A stretch of 5,964 bases of DNA from Competibacteraceae bacterium UBA2792. GTDB taxonomy: Bacteria; Pseudomonadota; Gammaproteobacteria; Competibacterales; Competibacteraceae. This document shows positions 1 through 5,964 of this stretch, in pieces. Where the stretch lies: the NCBI GenBank assembly GCA_002352125.1, contig DEHU01000181.1, positions 1 to 5,964 on the forward strand, given 5' to 3'. The first letter of the stretch is position 1. Each line of letters starts with the position of its first letter. Made by a program: the position numbers and the translations under genes. The notes under the pieces were generated by a model. The model was not told where the DNA came from. It did no database searches and saw only the letters and a list, made by a program, of their open reading frames with translations.

Positions 1-875
1 AAATTATGGGTAATCGGATGGGTCTAAATTTCGGTCAAGTACGCAGAATTTGCGTGCCCTTGCCACCAGAACGTGAACAACGCGCCATAGCCGCCGCGCT
101 CTCCGATGTGGATGCGCTGCTGGACGGGCTGGACCGGCTCATTGCCAAGAAGCGCGACATCAAACAGGCCGCCATGCAGCAACTCCTCACCGGCCAAACC
201 CGCCTGCCCGGTTTCAGCGGGGAGTGGGAGGTAAAGCGGTTGGGGGATTGCCTGCTTTCACAGCCTGACTATGGAATCAATGCTCCAGCAACTCAATATT
301 CGGATCGCTTACCAACTTACATTCGTATTACCGACATCACAGAGGATGGGCAATTCAGGCCGGATCCATGTGTCTCAGTGCAATCAACTTATGCTGATCG
401 ATATTTATTGAACGATGGGGACTTAGTGTTTGCGCGGACTGGTGCGAGTGTAGGGAAGTCGTATCACTATCGTCTTCAAGATGGCTCTCTCGTCTTCGCA
501 GGCTTTCTAATTCGTGTTCGACCTGATCCAAATACGCTGGTATCGGCATATCTTGCAGCCTATGTATCGACTAGACCTTATTGGAATTGGGTAAAACTTA
601 TGTCCATGCGCAGTGGTCAGCCCGGAATCAATAGCAATGAATATGCCCAATTGCTAATTTGCTTACCACCAATTGGAGAACAAACCGCCATCGCCGCCAT
701 CCTCTCCGACATGGACGCCGAAATCGCCGCTCTCGAAGCCCGCCGCGACAAAACCCGCGCTCTCAAGCAGGGCATGATGCAGGAATTGCTGACCGGAAGG
801 ATTCGCTTGGTCGATCCTTCTATTCCCAAGCTATCTGAAGGAGAACCCGATGCCAGTACAGCGACAGGTCATTGA
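1..875 (+). CDS. hsdS: Type I restriction-modification specificity subunit HsdS, 5'-truncated by window edge
   Basis: DNA-recognition subunit of a type I R-M enzyme; each of its two target recognition domains (TRDs) reads one half of a bipartite site. The frame is open to the left edge (codons in phase from base 3), so the ATG at 6 is internal. Numbered from that ATG: the tail of TRD1 (about 1-18), a central conserved helical region with LPPEREQ, LSDVD and LLTG (19-67), TRD2 (about 68-219) with typical TRD stretches such as DYGINAPA, YIRITDI, GDLVFARTGASVGK and QPGINSNEY, then a second conserved region with LPPIGEQ, LSDMD and LLTG (220-268) and a short tail. A complete HsdS is usually 400-450 residues, so mainly TRD1 is missing. 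TRD2 is visibly more A/T-rich than the flanking helices, as expected for exchangeable TRDs. The gene ends 26 nt inside the next small gene. hsdM would be expected upstream. The family call is firm; the target site cannot be read from sequence. Confidence 0.95.
   Translation, partial: IMGNRMGLNFGQVRRICVPLPPEREQRAIAAALSDVDALLDGLDRLIAKKRDIKQAAMQQLLTGQTRLPGFSGEWEVKRLGDCLLSQPDYGINAPATQYSDRLPTYIRITDITEDGQFRPDPCVSVQSTYADRYLLNDGDLVFARTGASVGKSYHYRLQDGSLVFAGFLIRVRPDPNTLVSAYLAAYVSTRPYWNWVKLMSMRSGQPGINSNEYAQLLICLPPIGEQTAIAAILSDMDAEIAALEARRDKTRALKQGMMQELLTGRIRLVDPSIPKLSEGEPDASTATGH
60..206 (+). repeat. HsdS central conserved region, copy 1 of an intragenic direct repeat
   Basis: This 49-codon segment encodes the central spacer helix of HsdS and aligns without gaps with the 49-codon segment at 663-809; by eye 27 of 49 residues are identical. 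The two copies flank TRD2. In this family the repeated helices pair as an antiparallel coiled coil that sets the distance between the two half-sites. Confidence 0.8.
663..809 (+). repeat. HsdS distal conserved region, copy 2 of an intragenic direct repeat
   Basis: Second copy of the 49-codon HsdS helix, the same length as the copy at 60-206. It shares the LPP..EQ.AIAA, LSD.DA and LLTG..RL positions. It closes TRD2 on its C-terminal side. Confidence 0.8.
838..843 (+). promoter_or_regulatory. Ribosome binding site of the antitoxin-like gene
   Basis: AAGGAG lies 6 nt before the ATG at 850, inside the end of hsdS. It supports this start and translation of the small gene as an overlapping cistron. 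Confidence 0.6.
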
Positions 876-1068
876 TGTCACTTCCCGTCAGATAGTCATT
901 GATTTGCCGGAATCTTTCGTCAATCATCGGGTGGAATTGATCGCCTTGACTCTGGATGGTGCGCCTGTCGATGCGGTTCCGAAACGCCGCAAGCCGCATC
1001 CTGAGATCGCCGGAAAGGGGCGCACGCTCGGCGATCTGATTGAACCGCTGGTGGCAGAAAATGATTAG
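850..1068 (+). CDS. Small VapB-like antitoxin, partner toxin decayed
   Basis: A 72-residue protein. The N-terminal 35 or so residues alternate short hydrophobic strands (VIDVTSRQIVIDLPESF, then VELIALTLD), suggesting a small beta fold like the DNA-binding end of AbrB/VapB-type antitoxins. The rest is a basic, extended stretch (PKRRKPHPEIAGKG) ending in a short acidic helix, as expected of a toxin-binding tail. The start is supported by AAGGAG 6 nt upstream. It overlaps the end of hsdS by 26 nt, and 11 nt after its stop comes a gene beginning like a PIN/VapC toxin; this antitoxin-then-toxin order is the main reason for the call. An intact partner would be neutralised by it and the pair would bind their own promoter; here the toxin is a stub, so this gene may be an orphan regulator or be on the way out. 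I do not recognise the exact subfamily. Confidence 0.62.
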   Translation: MPVQRQVIDVTSRQIVIDLPESFVNHRVELIALTLDGAPVDAVPKRRKPHPEIAGKGRTLGDLIEPLVAEND

Positions 1069-1071
1069 GAG
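1067..1071 (+). promoter_or_regulatory. Ribosome binding site of the truncated PIN toxin
   Basis: AGGAG overlaps the antitoxin stop codon and lies 8 nt before the ATG at 1080. The translation signal is intact although the toxin reading frame is not. Confidence 0.5.
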
Positions 1072-1079
1072 TGTTTGAA

Positions 1080-1157
1080 ATGATCGTACTGGACAGCCAT
1101 ATCTGGTACTGGTGGATCAACCTCGAACATGAACGCCTCTCCTCGGCATCGAAATAG
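1080..1157 (+). pseudogene. PIN-domain (VapC-like) toxin remnant, only the N-terminal 25 codons left
   Basis: The frame reads MIVLDSHIWYWW, then a short acidic stretch and ERLS, and stops at a TAG (1155-1157). This matches the first strand and helix of PIN toxins, which commonly open with MIVLDTHIWLWW; the Asp at position 5 is the first metal-binding acidic residue of the nuclease site. PIN toxins are usually about 120-140 residues, so roughly four fifths are missing, including the remaining catalytic acids. The next gene starts 14 nt after the stop, which leaves no room for the rest in another frame, so a deletion (rather than a single frameshift) is likely. The protein should be inactive as an RNase. 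The alternative is a chance short ORF, but the family-like opening, a good ribosome binding site and the preceding antitoxin-like gene argue against that. Confidence 0.58.
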
Positions 1158-1171
1158 AGGTTCAGAAATCC

Positions 1172-1513
1172 ATGTCAGCCCGCATCGACGATCAGACCAA
1201 TCAGGCTATGCAGCTTTTCAGCCGCCGATTGGCAAGCCGCTATGACGTACTGAACATCATCCTGTTCGGCAGCCGTGCCCGCCGTGAGCAACGTTCCGAC
1301 AGCGATACCGATGTTGCGGTGTTACTGCGGGGGCAGCGCGGTTCGCGGGTCGAGATCTCTTTGCAGCTTGCTGACATCGCCTTCGACGTAATGCTGGAAA
1401 CTGGCACCCTGATCGAAGCCATCCCCTTCTGGGAAGATGAATGGGCGCACCCTGAGCGCTTCGCCAATCCCGCGCTGATCGAAAATATCCGTCGCGAAGG
1501 CGTGCCACTATGA
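1172..1513 (+). CDS. MNT-type nucleotidyltransferase, probable antitoxin of a HEPN/MNT pair
   Basis: A 113-residue minimal nucleotidyltransferase. The hallmark Gly-Ser-x-Ala-Arg motif is at residues 33-37 (FGSRAR), followed after the usual spacing by SDTDV at 44-48, with Asp45 and Asp47 as the metal-binding pair. A third acidic residue in a later strand is likely Asp72 (AFDVM). The catalytic triad therefore appears complete. In characterised pairs (MntA/HepT) such a protein neutralises its HEPN partner by transferring AMP to it; that activity is inferred here from family only. The usual Gly after GSxAR is Arg38, a small deviation. The start is preceded by AGAGG 11 nt upstream, a somewhat distant ribosome binding site; Met13 (ATG at 1208) is a possible alternative. 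It overlaps the downstream HEPN gene by 4 nt (ATGA), so the two are translationally coupled. Cytoplasmic; no signal peptide or membrane segment. Confidence 0.88.
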   Translation: MSARIDDQTNQAMQLFSRRLASRYDVLNIILFGSRARREQRSDSDTDVAVLLRGQRGSRVEISLQLADIAFDVMLETGTLIEAIPFWEDEWAHPERFANPALIENIRREGVPL

Positions 1514-1908
1514 CGTTGGAACAATATCTGCTCAAGGCCAGACGGGCGTTGGTCTCGGCGCGTCTATTGCTTGAGAACGGAGATATTGAAGGGTCATGCA
1601 ATCGTGCCTACTACGCCATGTTCGATGCAGCCCATGCGGCGTTACTGCGGCATCAGCCAGGGATCAATCCAGCAGAAACACGCACGCATAACGGGCTTAT
1701 CACGGCTTTCGGCAAGCACTTGATTAAGACGGGACTCATGACACCGGAACTAGGCCGCGTGCTCAACCAGGTGGAGCAGATACGATTGCTTGCCGACTAC
1801 ACCGGCGAGGAAATCGAACCGGATAAGGCAGCTTGGGTAGTCGAACAAGCCTCAGTGTTTGTGGAGACCATTCAGAACAGCATCCGCCCGAAAACGCTAT
1901 CAGATTAA
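1510..1908 (+). CDS. HEPN-domain protein (UPF0332/COG1895 type), probable toxin partner of the MNT gene
   Basis: A 132-residue, mostly helical protein. It shows the family pattern NRAYYAMFDAAHAAL (residues 31-45), then TH followed by a helix with GLITAFGKHLI (62-72), and RLLADY (92-97) in the third main helix; these are typical of the small single-domain HEPN proteins encoded next to minimal nucleotidyltransferases. Length is normal for the family. It starts inside the stop of the nucleotidyltransferase gene (ATGA), which fits a coupled two-gene module. HEPN proteins of toxin-antitoxin pairs are commonly RNases whose active site is Arg-x4-6-His; no Arg/His pair in this protein has that spacing (the nearest in the core is Arg32 and His42, nine residues between), so RNase activity cannot be assumed. 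It may be a toxin with another active site, or a substrate-binding or regulatory partner. Confidence 0.87.
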   Translation: MTLEQYLLKARRALVSARLLLENGDIEGSCNRAYYAMFDAAHAALLRHQPGINPAETRTHNGLITAFGKHLIKTGLMTPELGRVLNQVEQIRLLADYTGEEIEPDKAAWVVEQASVFVETIQNSIRPKTLSD

Positions 1909-1913
1909 ATAGA

Positions 1914-2021
1914 TTGATAAAACTGGATACCGCAATAGTGCACACACTGTGTGCCGAATCGGAATTGATTACTTCCGAGCAAGCCCGACAACGCGTGCAG
2001 AACCCCAAGGATGCCGCCTGA
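1914..2021 (+). other. Linker between HEPN gene and hsdR with a possible tiny ORF ending in the hsdR start
   Basis: The 112 nt between the HEPN stop and the hsdR ATG have no recognised gene. One frame is open from a TTG at 1914 (35 residues) or a GTG at 1938 (27 residues) to a TGA at 2019-2021 that shares its A with the hsdR ATG (TGATG). The peptide tail reads [17 protein letters not shown], a soluble helix-like stretch with no family I recognise. No clear ribosome binding site precedes either start. It could be a short coupling cistron for hsdR, the 3' relic of a lost gene, or chance. No convincing promoter was seen here, only a TTGATA at 1914 without a good partner box. Confidence 0.25.
2007..2011 (+). 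promoter_or_regulatory. Ribosome binding site that fixes the hsdR start
   Basis: AAGGA lies 9 nt before the ATG at 2021. It supports that start over the in-frame GTG at 1949, whose extra 24 residues are rich in Cys, Arg and Pro and do not look like HsdR. Confidence 0.6.
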
Positions 2022-5000
2022 TGCCCACACGCCCCCGCTCCGAACGTGAAACCCAAAACCGCGTCGTCGACCTGTTCACCGGCCCGGCGCGGCCCGGCAA
2101 TCTCGGCTACCGCTACCTCGGCAACTGGCAGCAGCGTGCAAACAACCGCCCCATCGAAACCGAACGGCTACGCGCCCATCTGACCGCCCGCGGCTACTCT
2201 CCCGCCCACATCGCCGCCGCCCTGCAAAAGCTGGAAACCGCCGCCGACGCCACCGGCGTCACCCTCTACCAAGCCAATCTGCGCACCTATCAGCGGTTAC
2301 GCTACGGCGTGCCGGTGCAGATCGCCGCCGGTCAGCCGCACGAAACGGTACACCTGATCGACTGGGAGCATCCCGAAAACAACGACTTCGCTCTCGCCGA
2401 AGAGGTAACGCTCAAAGGCGGCTTCGAGCGCCGCCCGGACCTCGTGCTGTATCTGAACGGGCTGGCCGTCGTCGTCATCGAACTCAAACGCAGCGCGGTG
2501 GACATCGCCGACGGCATCCGTCAGCTCATCACCAACCAGGAAACCCTGTTCAACCTCGGCTTCTTCACCACCGTGCAGCTTGTGCTGGCCGGCAGCGACG
2601 CGCAGGGGCTGCGCTACGGCACCACCGGCACGCCGGAACAACTCTTCGTCGAGTGGAAAGACGAAAACCAGAACAACGCGGACGCGCCGCTGGCCGCCGG
2701 GGCGCTGCTCGACCGGCCGCTGGCGCAACTGTGCGACAAGGCGCGGCTGCTGGACCTGATGCGCCACTTCATCATCTTCGACGGCGGCCACAAGAAAGTG
2801 CCGCGCCAACATCAACACCAAGGCGTCAAAGCCGCCCAGGCGCGCATCGCCCAGCGCGAGGGCGGCGTCATCTGGCACACCCAGGGCAGCGGCAAAAGCA
2901 TCCTGATGGTGCTGCTGGCCAAGTGGCTGCTGGAGCACGATCCCGACGCCCGCATTTTGGTCATCACCGACCGCGATGAACTGGATCAGCAAATCCTCGG
3001 CGTGATGCGCAACGCCGGCGTAATCGGCGAGAACGCTCCCTCACCCCGCATCAGCTCGCGCCAACAATTCATCGACAAGCTGGGAGCGACCACGCCGCGT
3101 CTGCTCTGCGCCTTGATTCACAAATTCGACACTGCCGACCTCAAAGGCCCGCCGCCGCCGGTACAGGGCCGTTTCTACGTCTTCGTCGATGAGTGCCACC
3201 GCACTCAGGGCGGCGACATGAACCGGCAGATGAAACGCTGGTTGACGGGGGCCATCTTCATCGGCTTCACCGGCACGCCGCTGCTGCGCCGCGACAAACC
3301 GATGACGCGGGACGTGTTCGGCACCACCATCCACACCTACAAGTTCCACCAAGCCGTGGCCGATCAGGTGGTGCTCGATCTCAAATACGAAGCCCGCAAC
3401 GTGGCCCAGCGTCTCACCTCGCAAGCGGCCATCGACCGCTGGTTCGAGCAGAAGACGCGAAATCTCAACAACTTCCAGAAGGCGGTCCTGCGTAAACGCT
3501 GGGCGACGATGGAGGAATTGATGAGCGCCGAGGGACGCAAGCGCGAAATCATCGCCAACATCATCGCGGACTTTGCGCTCAAGCCACGCCTGAACAACGA
3601 CCGGGGCACGGCGCTCTTGGTGGTGGCCTCGATCTACGACGCCTGCCATTACTTCCGCCTGTTCCAGAACACCCACTTCGGGCGTCACTGCGGCATCGTG
3701 ACCTCCTACCAGCCCAACGCCAACGCCATCTCCAAGGAACCGCCCAACAGCGACGAACGCTACAAGTACGACACTTATACCGGGCACGTCTTGAAAGACT
3801 TCCCGGCCACCGAGAAATACGAAGCGGAGATCAAACGCCGCTTCATCGAAGAACCGGCGAACACCAAGCTGCTGATTGTGGTCAGCAAGCTGCTCACCGG
3901 CTTCGACGCGCCCAGTTGCACCTACATCTATCTGGACAACGAACTGCACGACCACAACTTATTCCAGGCCATCTGCCGCACCAACCGGCTAGACGGCGAC
4001 GATAAGGACTACGGCTACATCGTCGATTTCAAGGAGCTGTTCGCCGATGTGCAGCAAGCGATTGCCGTCTACAGCTCGGACGAGCTGGACACCGGCGAGG
4101 GCAGCGACGCGGAAAACAACGTGCATCTCAAGGACTGGTTGCAGGAAGGCCGCAAGAAACTGGACGACGCTCGTCAGGCGCTGCACTACCTGTGCGAACC
4201 GGTGCCGCTACCGCGCGAGATCGAGCAGTTTCTCCACTACTTCTGCGGCGACGCGGCCAACGCCGGCGCCCTGAACGAGACCGAAGCGCTGCGGGTGTCG
4301 TACTACCAGGCGGTGGCGCTCTTCGCCCGCGCCTACGCCAACCTGGCCCAGCATCTGAGCGAAGCGGGCTATAGCGAGGCCGAAGCCACGGCTTTGCGGC
4401 AGGCGGTGGCGTGGCATGTCGAAACCCGGGCGGCAATCAAGCAACACGCCGGCGAGGAGCTGGACATCAAACCCTACGAGGCGGACATGCGCCACCTCAT
4501 CAACACCTACATCCAGGCCGATGTGGCGGAGGAATTGGGCGAATTGAGCCAGTTGCCGCTGACCGATCTCATCATCAAGACCGGCATCCACGACGCCATT
4601 GCCCGGCAGCTCAACGCCAAGGGCAAGCTCTCGCACAACGCGGTGGCCGAAGCGATCATCAACAACGTCCGCAAAACGATCATCCGTGAGCAGCTCACCG
4701 ATCCGAAGTTCTACACGCAGATGTCCAAACTGCTGGACGATCTCATCGCGCAAAGCCGGGAAGACACGGCAGCCTACGAGGATTTTTTGCGCAGGGCCGA
4801 AGAGCTGGTGAGGAAGCTGGCGGCCAAACAGCCCGACGCGGGCGTTCCGGCGGTGCTGCACGGCAGGCACGAAGCTGTTGTACTGTTCAATAACCTGGGC
4901 GCGATCACCGCGACAACATTTCAGTGCCCGGTGGACGATGAGGCCAAGGCAAAACTGGCCTTGGACATCGACCGCACCCTGCGCGAGCACGCGCCCGCCG

Positions 5001-5125
5001 GCTGGAAGGGCGATCCCACCCGCGAGGCGCAGGTGCTGAATGCCCTGTTTCCGCTGCTCGACCGCGACCGGGCGGCGACCCTGGCGCTGTTCGAGATCAT
5101 CAAGCAGCAACCGGGGTATTTGTGA
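2021..5125 (+). CDS. hsdR: Type I restriction enzyme motor/nuclease subunit HsdR
   Basis: A 1034-residue subunit that, bound to HsdM/HsdS, uses ATP to pull in DNA from an unmethylated target and cuts it at a distance. The N-terminal PD-(D/E)xK nuclease shows Asp140, Glu154 and Lys156 (RPDLVLYL, then VIELKRS), with Gln168 just after. The superfamily 2 helicase follows: Walker A HTQGSGKS with Lys292, motif Ia [14 protein letters not shown] box at 390-393, GFTGTP at 415-420, [10 protein letters not shown] ending at 631, and QAICRTNR at 649-656 with the arginine motif. Beyond about 700 is a long helical domain, the usual HsdR C-terminal region that docks on the methylase core, ending in [10 protein letters not shown]. 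All catalytic motifs are present and length is normal, so it should be active. ATG 2021 was chosen because of AAGGA 9 nt upstream. The stop overlaps the GTG start of the metallopeptidase gene. Base composition is high GC, unlike hsdS TRD2. Confidence 0.97.
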   Translation: MPTRPRSERETQNRVVDLFTGPARPGNLGYRYLGNWQQRANNRPIETERLRAHLTARGYSPAHIAAALQKLETAADATGVTLYQANLRTYQRLRYGVPVQIAAGQPHETVHLIDWEHPENNDFALAEEVTLKGGFERRPDLVLYLNGLAVVVIELKRSAVDIADGIRQLITNQETLFNLGFFTTVQLVLAGSDAQGLRYGTTGTPEQLFVEWKDENQNNADAPLAAGALLDRPLAQLCDKARLLDLMRHFIIFDGGHKKVPRQHQHQGVKAAQARIAQREGGVIWHTQGSGKSILMVLLAKWLLEHDPDARILVITDRDELDQQILGVMRNAGVIGENAPSPRISSRQQFIDKLGATTPRLLCALIHKFDTADLKGPPPPVQGRFYVFVDECHRTQGGDMNRQMKRWLTGAIFIGFTGTPLLRRDKPMTRDVFGTTIHTYKFHQAVADQVVLDLKYEARNVAQRLTSQAAIDRWFEQKTRNLNNFQKAVLRKRWATMEELMSAEGRKREIIANIIADFALKPRLNNDRGTALLVVASIYDACHYFRLFQNTHFGRHCGIVTSYQPNANAISKEPPNSDERYKYDTYTGHVLKDFPATEKYEAEIKRRFIEEPANTKLLIVVSKLLTGFDAPSCTYIYLDNELHDHNLFQAICRTNRLDGDDKDYGYIVDFKELFADVQQAIAVYSSDELDTGEGSDAENNVHLKDWLQEGRKKLDDARQALHYLCEPVPLPREIEQFLHYFCGDAANAGALNETEALRVSYYQAVALFARAYANLAQHLSEAGYSEAEATALRQAVAWHVETRAAIKQHAGEELDIKPYEADMRHLINTYIQADVAEELGELSQLPLTDLIIKTGIHDAIARQLNAKGKLSHNAVAEAIINNVRKTIIREQLTDPKFYTQMSKLLDDLIAQSREDTAAYEDFLRRAEELVRKLAAKQPDAGVPAVLHGRHEAVVLFNNLGAITATTFQCPVDDEAKAKLALDIDRTLREHAPAGWKGDPTREAQVLNALFPLLDRDRAATLALFEIIKQQPGYL

Positions 5126-5838
5126 CCGAAACCATCCGGCTCGGCGATGTGGAAATCGCCGTCACCCGCAAAGCGGTGAAAAATGTACACCTCTCGGTGC
5201 ATCCACCGGCCGGCCATGTCACCTTGGTCGCCCCCACCAATACCCGGCTGGAAATCGCCCGCGCTTACGCCATTTCCAAACTCGGCTGGATTCGCGATCA
5301 GCAGGCCAAGCTACGAGCGCAAGCGCGAGAAACGCCGCGTCAGTATATCGAGCGGGAAAGCCATGACCTGTGGGGACGGCGCCATTTGCTCTCAGTGGTC
5401 GAACAGGATGAAAAGCCTTCGGTGCAAATCGATCACCGCCGCATCGTGTTAAGCGTGCGGCCGGGCAACTCCCTGGCGAAGCGCGAGGAAATCATGCACC
5501 GATGGCAGCGGTCGCTCTTGCATACGGTCGTGCCGGGGCTGATCCAAAAATGGGAAGCGAAGCTGGGCGTAAAGGTCGCCGCTTACTTCCTCCAACGCAT
5601 GAAAACCCAGTGGGGTAGCTGCAACTACCGTGCTGGGAACATTCGCCTGAATACCGAACTGGTGAAAAAGCCGAAGAATCTACTGGAGTATGTCGTCGTG
5701 CACGAGATGCTCCACCTGATCGAGCCGACACACAGCGCGCGCTTCGTGGCGCTGCTGGACCGGCACTATCCCACTTGGCGGGAAGCGCGGGCTGAATTGA
5801 ATGAATTGCCGCTGGCGGCGGAGGTGTGGAAGGAATGA
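5122..5838 (+). CDS. YgjP/M48-type zinc metallopeptidase coupled to hsdR
   Basis: A 238-residue protein of the YgjP-like (DUF45) metallopeptidase family. The zinc site is visible as HEMLH (His194, Glu195, His198) followed five residues later by His204 (PTHSARF), with Glu195 as the likely catalytic base. The family WGSC motif is at 164-167, and the run [12 protein letters not shown] before the zinc helix is also typical. The N-terminal part is a small beta-rich region followed by a helix with [10 protein letters not shown], as in YgjP. There is no signal peptide or membrane segment, so it should be cytoplasmic. It starts at GTG within the hsdR stop (GTGA overlap), with GGGG 5 nt before, so its synthesis is probably tied to HsdR. 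The substrate is unknown; cleavage of an R-M subunit or of stalled protein on DNA is conceivable but not shown by sequence. Length and motifs are complete. Confidence 0.93.
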   Translation: MTETIRLGDVEIAVTRKAVKNVHLSVHPPAGHVTLVAPTNTRLEIARAYAISKLGWIRDQQAKLRAQARETPRQYIERESHDLWGRRHLLSVVEQDEKPSVQIDHRRIVLSVRPGNSLAKREEIMHRWQRSLLHTVVPGLIQKWEAKLGVKVAAYFLQRMKTQWGSCNYRAGNIRLNTELVKKPKNLLEYVVVHEMLHLIEPTHSARFVALLDRHYPTWREARAELNELPLAAEVWKE

Positions 5839-5876
5839 CCGCCCAAGGGCTCGTCGAAATATTGAAGACCAACTAA
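5835..5876 (+). other. Possible 13-codon mini-ORF after the metallopeptidase
   Basis: ATG at 5835 overlaps the peptidase stop (ATGA) and the frame reads [13 protein letters not shown] before a TAA that touches the terminator stem. GGAGG at 5820-5824 lies 10 nt before the ATG. It may be the N-terminal stub of a deleted gene, a short peptide, or chance; there is no homology I can name. Confidence 0.2.
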
Positions 5877-5901
5877 AAAGCCCGCTGTGACGCGGGCTTT
5901 T
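5876..5901. terminator. Rho-independent terminator, probably bidirectional
   Basis: Perfect 10-bp inverted repeat: AAAAGCCCGC, a 6-nt loop (TGTGAC), then GCGGGCTTTT. The GC core is six base pairs, and A and T runs on both sides give a U-tract whichever strand is transcribed. It ends the + strand hsd-peptidase unit 37 nt after the peptidase stop. It also lies 31 nt beyond the 3' end of the minus-strand tRNA, the usual place for a tRNA terminator, so it probably serves both. Confidence 0.88.
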
Positions 5902-5932
5902 AGATGATTTTTGACGTTGCTGGGCGTCGAAA

Positions 5933-5964
5933 TGGTGGAGCGGAAGGGGATCGAACCCTCGACC
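5933..5964 (-). tRNA. tRNA 3' part (T arm, acceptor strand, encoded CCA), cut by window edge; alanine type suggested
   Basis: Read on the minus strand, the end of the window gives a 5-bp T stem (GAGGG paired with CCCTT, including one G-U closing pair), the invariant-like T loop TTCGATC, a 7-nt acceptor strand CCGCTCC, discriminator A and an encoded CCA, exactly the spacing of a tRNA 3' end. The 5' half, including the anticodon, is off the right edge. The acceptor strand has T at position 70 followed by CC and discriminator A; with a G at position 3 this would give the G3-U70 pair that defines tRNA-Ala, and the general pattern resembles proteobacterial tRNA-Ala. The 3' end of tmRNA (ssrA) has the same alanine-type acceptor and cannot be ruled out from 32 nt. 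Confidence 0.88.

Noticed and set aside
6..8. ATG at 6 as the true start of hsdS
   Set aside because: The frame stays open to the left edge and the protein from this ATG lacks TRD1, so the gene begins before the window.
1949..1951. In-frame GTG as the hsdR start
   Set aside because: No ribosome binding site, and the extra 24 residues do not look like an HsdR N-terminus; ATG 2021 has AAGGA at good spacing.
2297..2992. Long open frame on the minus strand inside hsdR (231 codons)
   Set aside because: It lies fully opposite a gene with complete catalytic motifs, is low-complexity in Val, Gln and Arg, and shows no family pattern. Such antisense frames are common in GC-rich coding DNA.
3041..3955. 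Long open frame on the minus strand inside hsdR (304 codons)
   Set aside because: It is opposite the helicase motifs of hsdR, has Val/Gly/Glu-rich composition and no recognisable domain.
4208..5110. Long open frame on the minus strand over the hsdR C-terminal region (300 codons)
   Set aside because: It is again a codon-structure shadow of hsdR, with no domain and no independent start signal seen.
5933..5964. An attachment-site duplication of the tRNA 3' end within the window
   Set aside because: No second copy of the T-arm/acceptor sequence was seen elsewhere in the window, so no att pair can be claimed.
1..5964. CRISPR array, insertion sequence or transposase
   Set aside because: No regularly spaced short repeats, terminal inverted repeats or transposase-like protein were seen on either strand.

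Overview
The window is a restriction-modification and toxin-antitoxin block from a GC-rich bacterial chromosome. The protein families, codon use and overall look fit a proteobacterium (gamma or beta), but nothing here fixes a genus. All protein genes lie on the + strand. The only minus-strand gene is the 3' end of a tRNA (or tmRNA) cut by the right edge.

Layout. Positions 1-875 hold the 3' two thirds of hsdS, the specificity subunit of a type I restriction-modification (R-M) system; its start, and presumably hsdM, lie off the left edge. Positions 850-1157 hold a small antitoxin-like gene followed by the first 25 codons of a PIN-type (VapC-like) toxin that has lost its body. Positions 1172-1908 hold an intact-looking nucleotidyltransferase (MNT) and HEPN gene pair with an ATGA overlap. 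Positions 1909-2020 form a short linker that may contain a tiny ORF whose stop overlaps the hsdR start. Positions 2021-5125 are a full-length hsdR (nuclease plus helicase translocase). Positions 5122-5838 are a YgjP/M48-type zinc metallopeptidase that starts inside the hsdR stop codon. A strong palindromic terminator (5876-5901) and the tRNA 3' end (5933 onward, minus strand) close the block.

How the parts work together. HsdS (with HsdM off-window) and HsdR should form one type I enzyme. HsdS reads a bipartite DNA target, and HsdR translocates and cuts unmodified DNA. The genes between hsdS and hsdR are small toxin-antitoxin type modules. One is decayed (PIN toxin stub) and one looks intact (MNT/HEPN). 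An HEPN gene between hsdS and hsdR recalls the E. coli prr locus, where the HEPN-fold anticodon nuclease PrrC sits in the same slot, so a back-up role is a reasonable but untested idea. The metallopeptidase is tightly coupled to hsdR and may act on the R-M enzyme or on its control; this is inference. Short overlaps (hsdS/antitoxin 26 nt, MNT/HEPN 4 nt, possible small ORF/hsdR 1 nt, hsdR/peptidase 4 nt) suggest one polycistronic unit read towards the terminator. No clear promoter was found inside the window.
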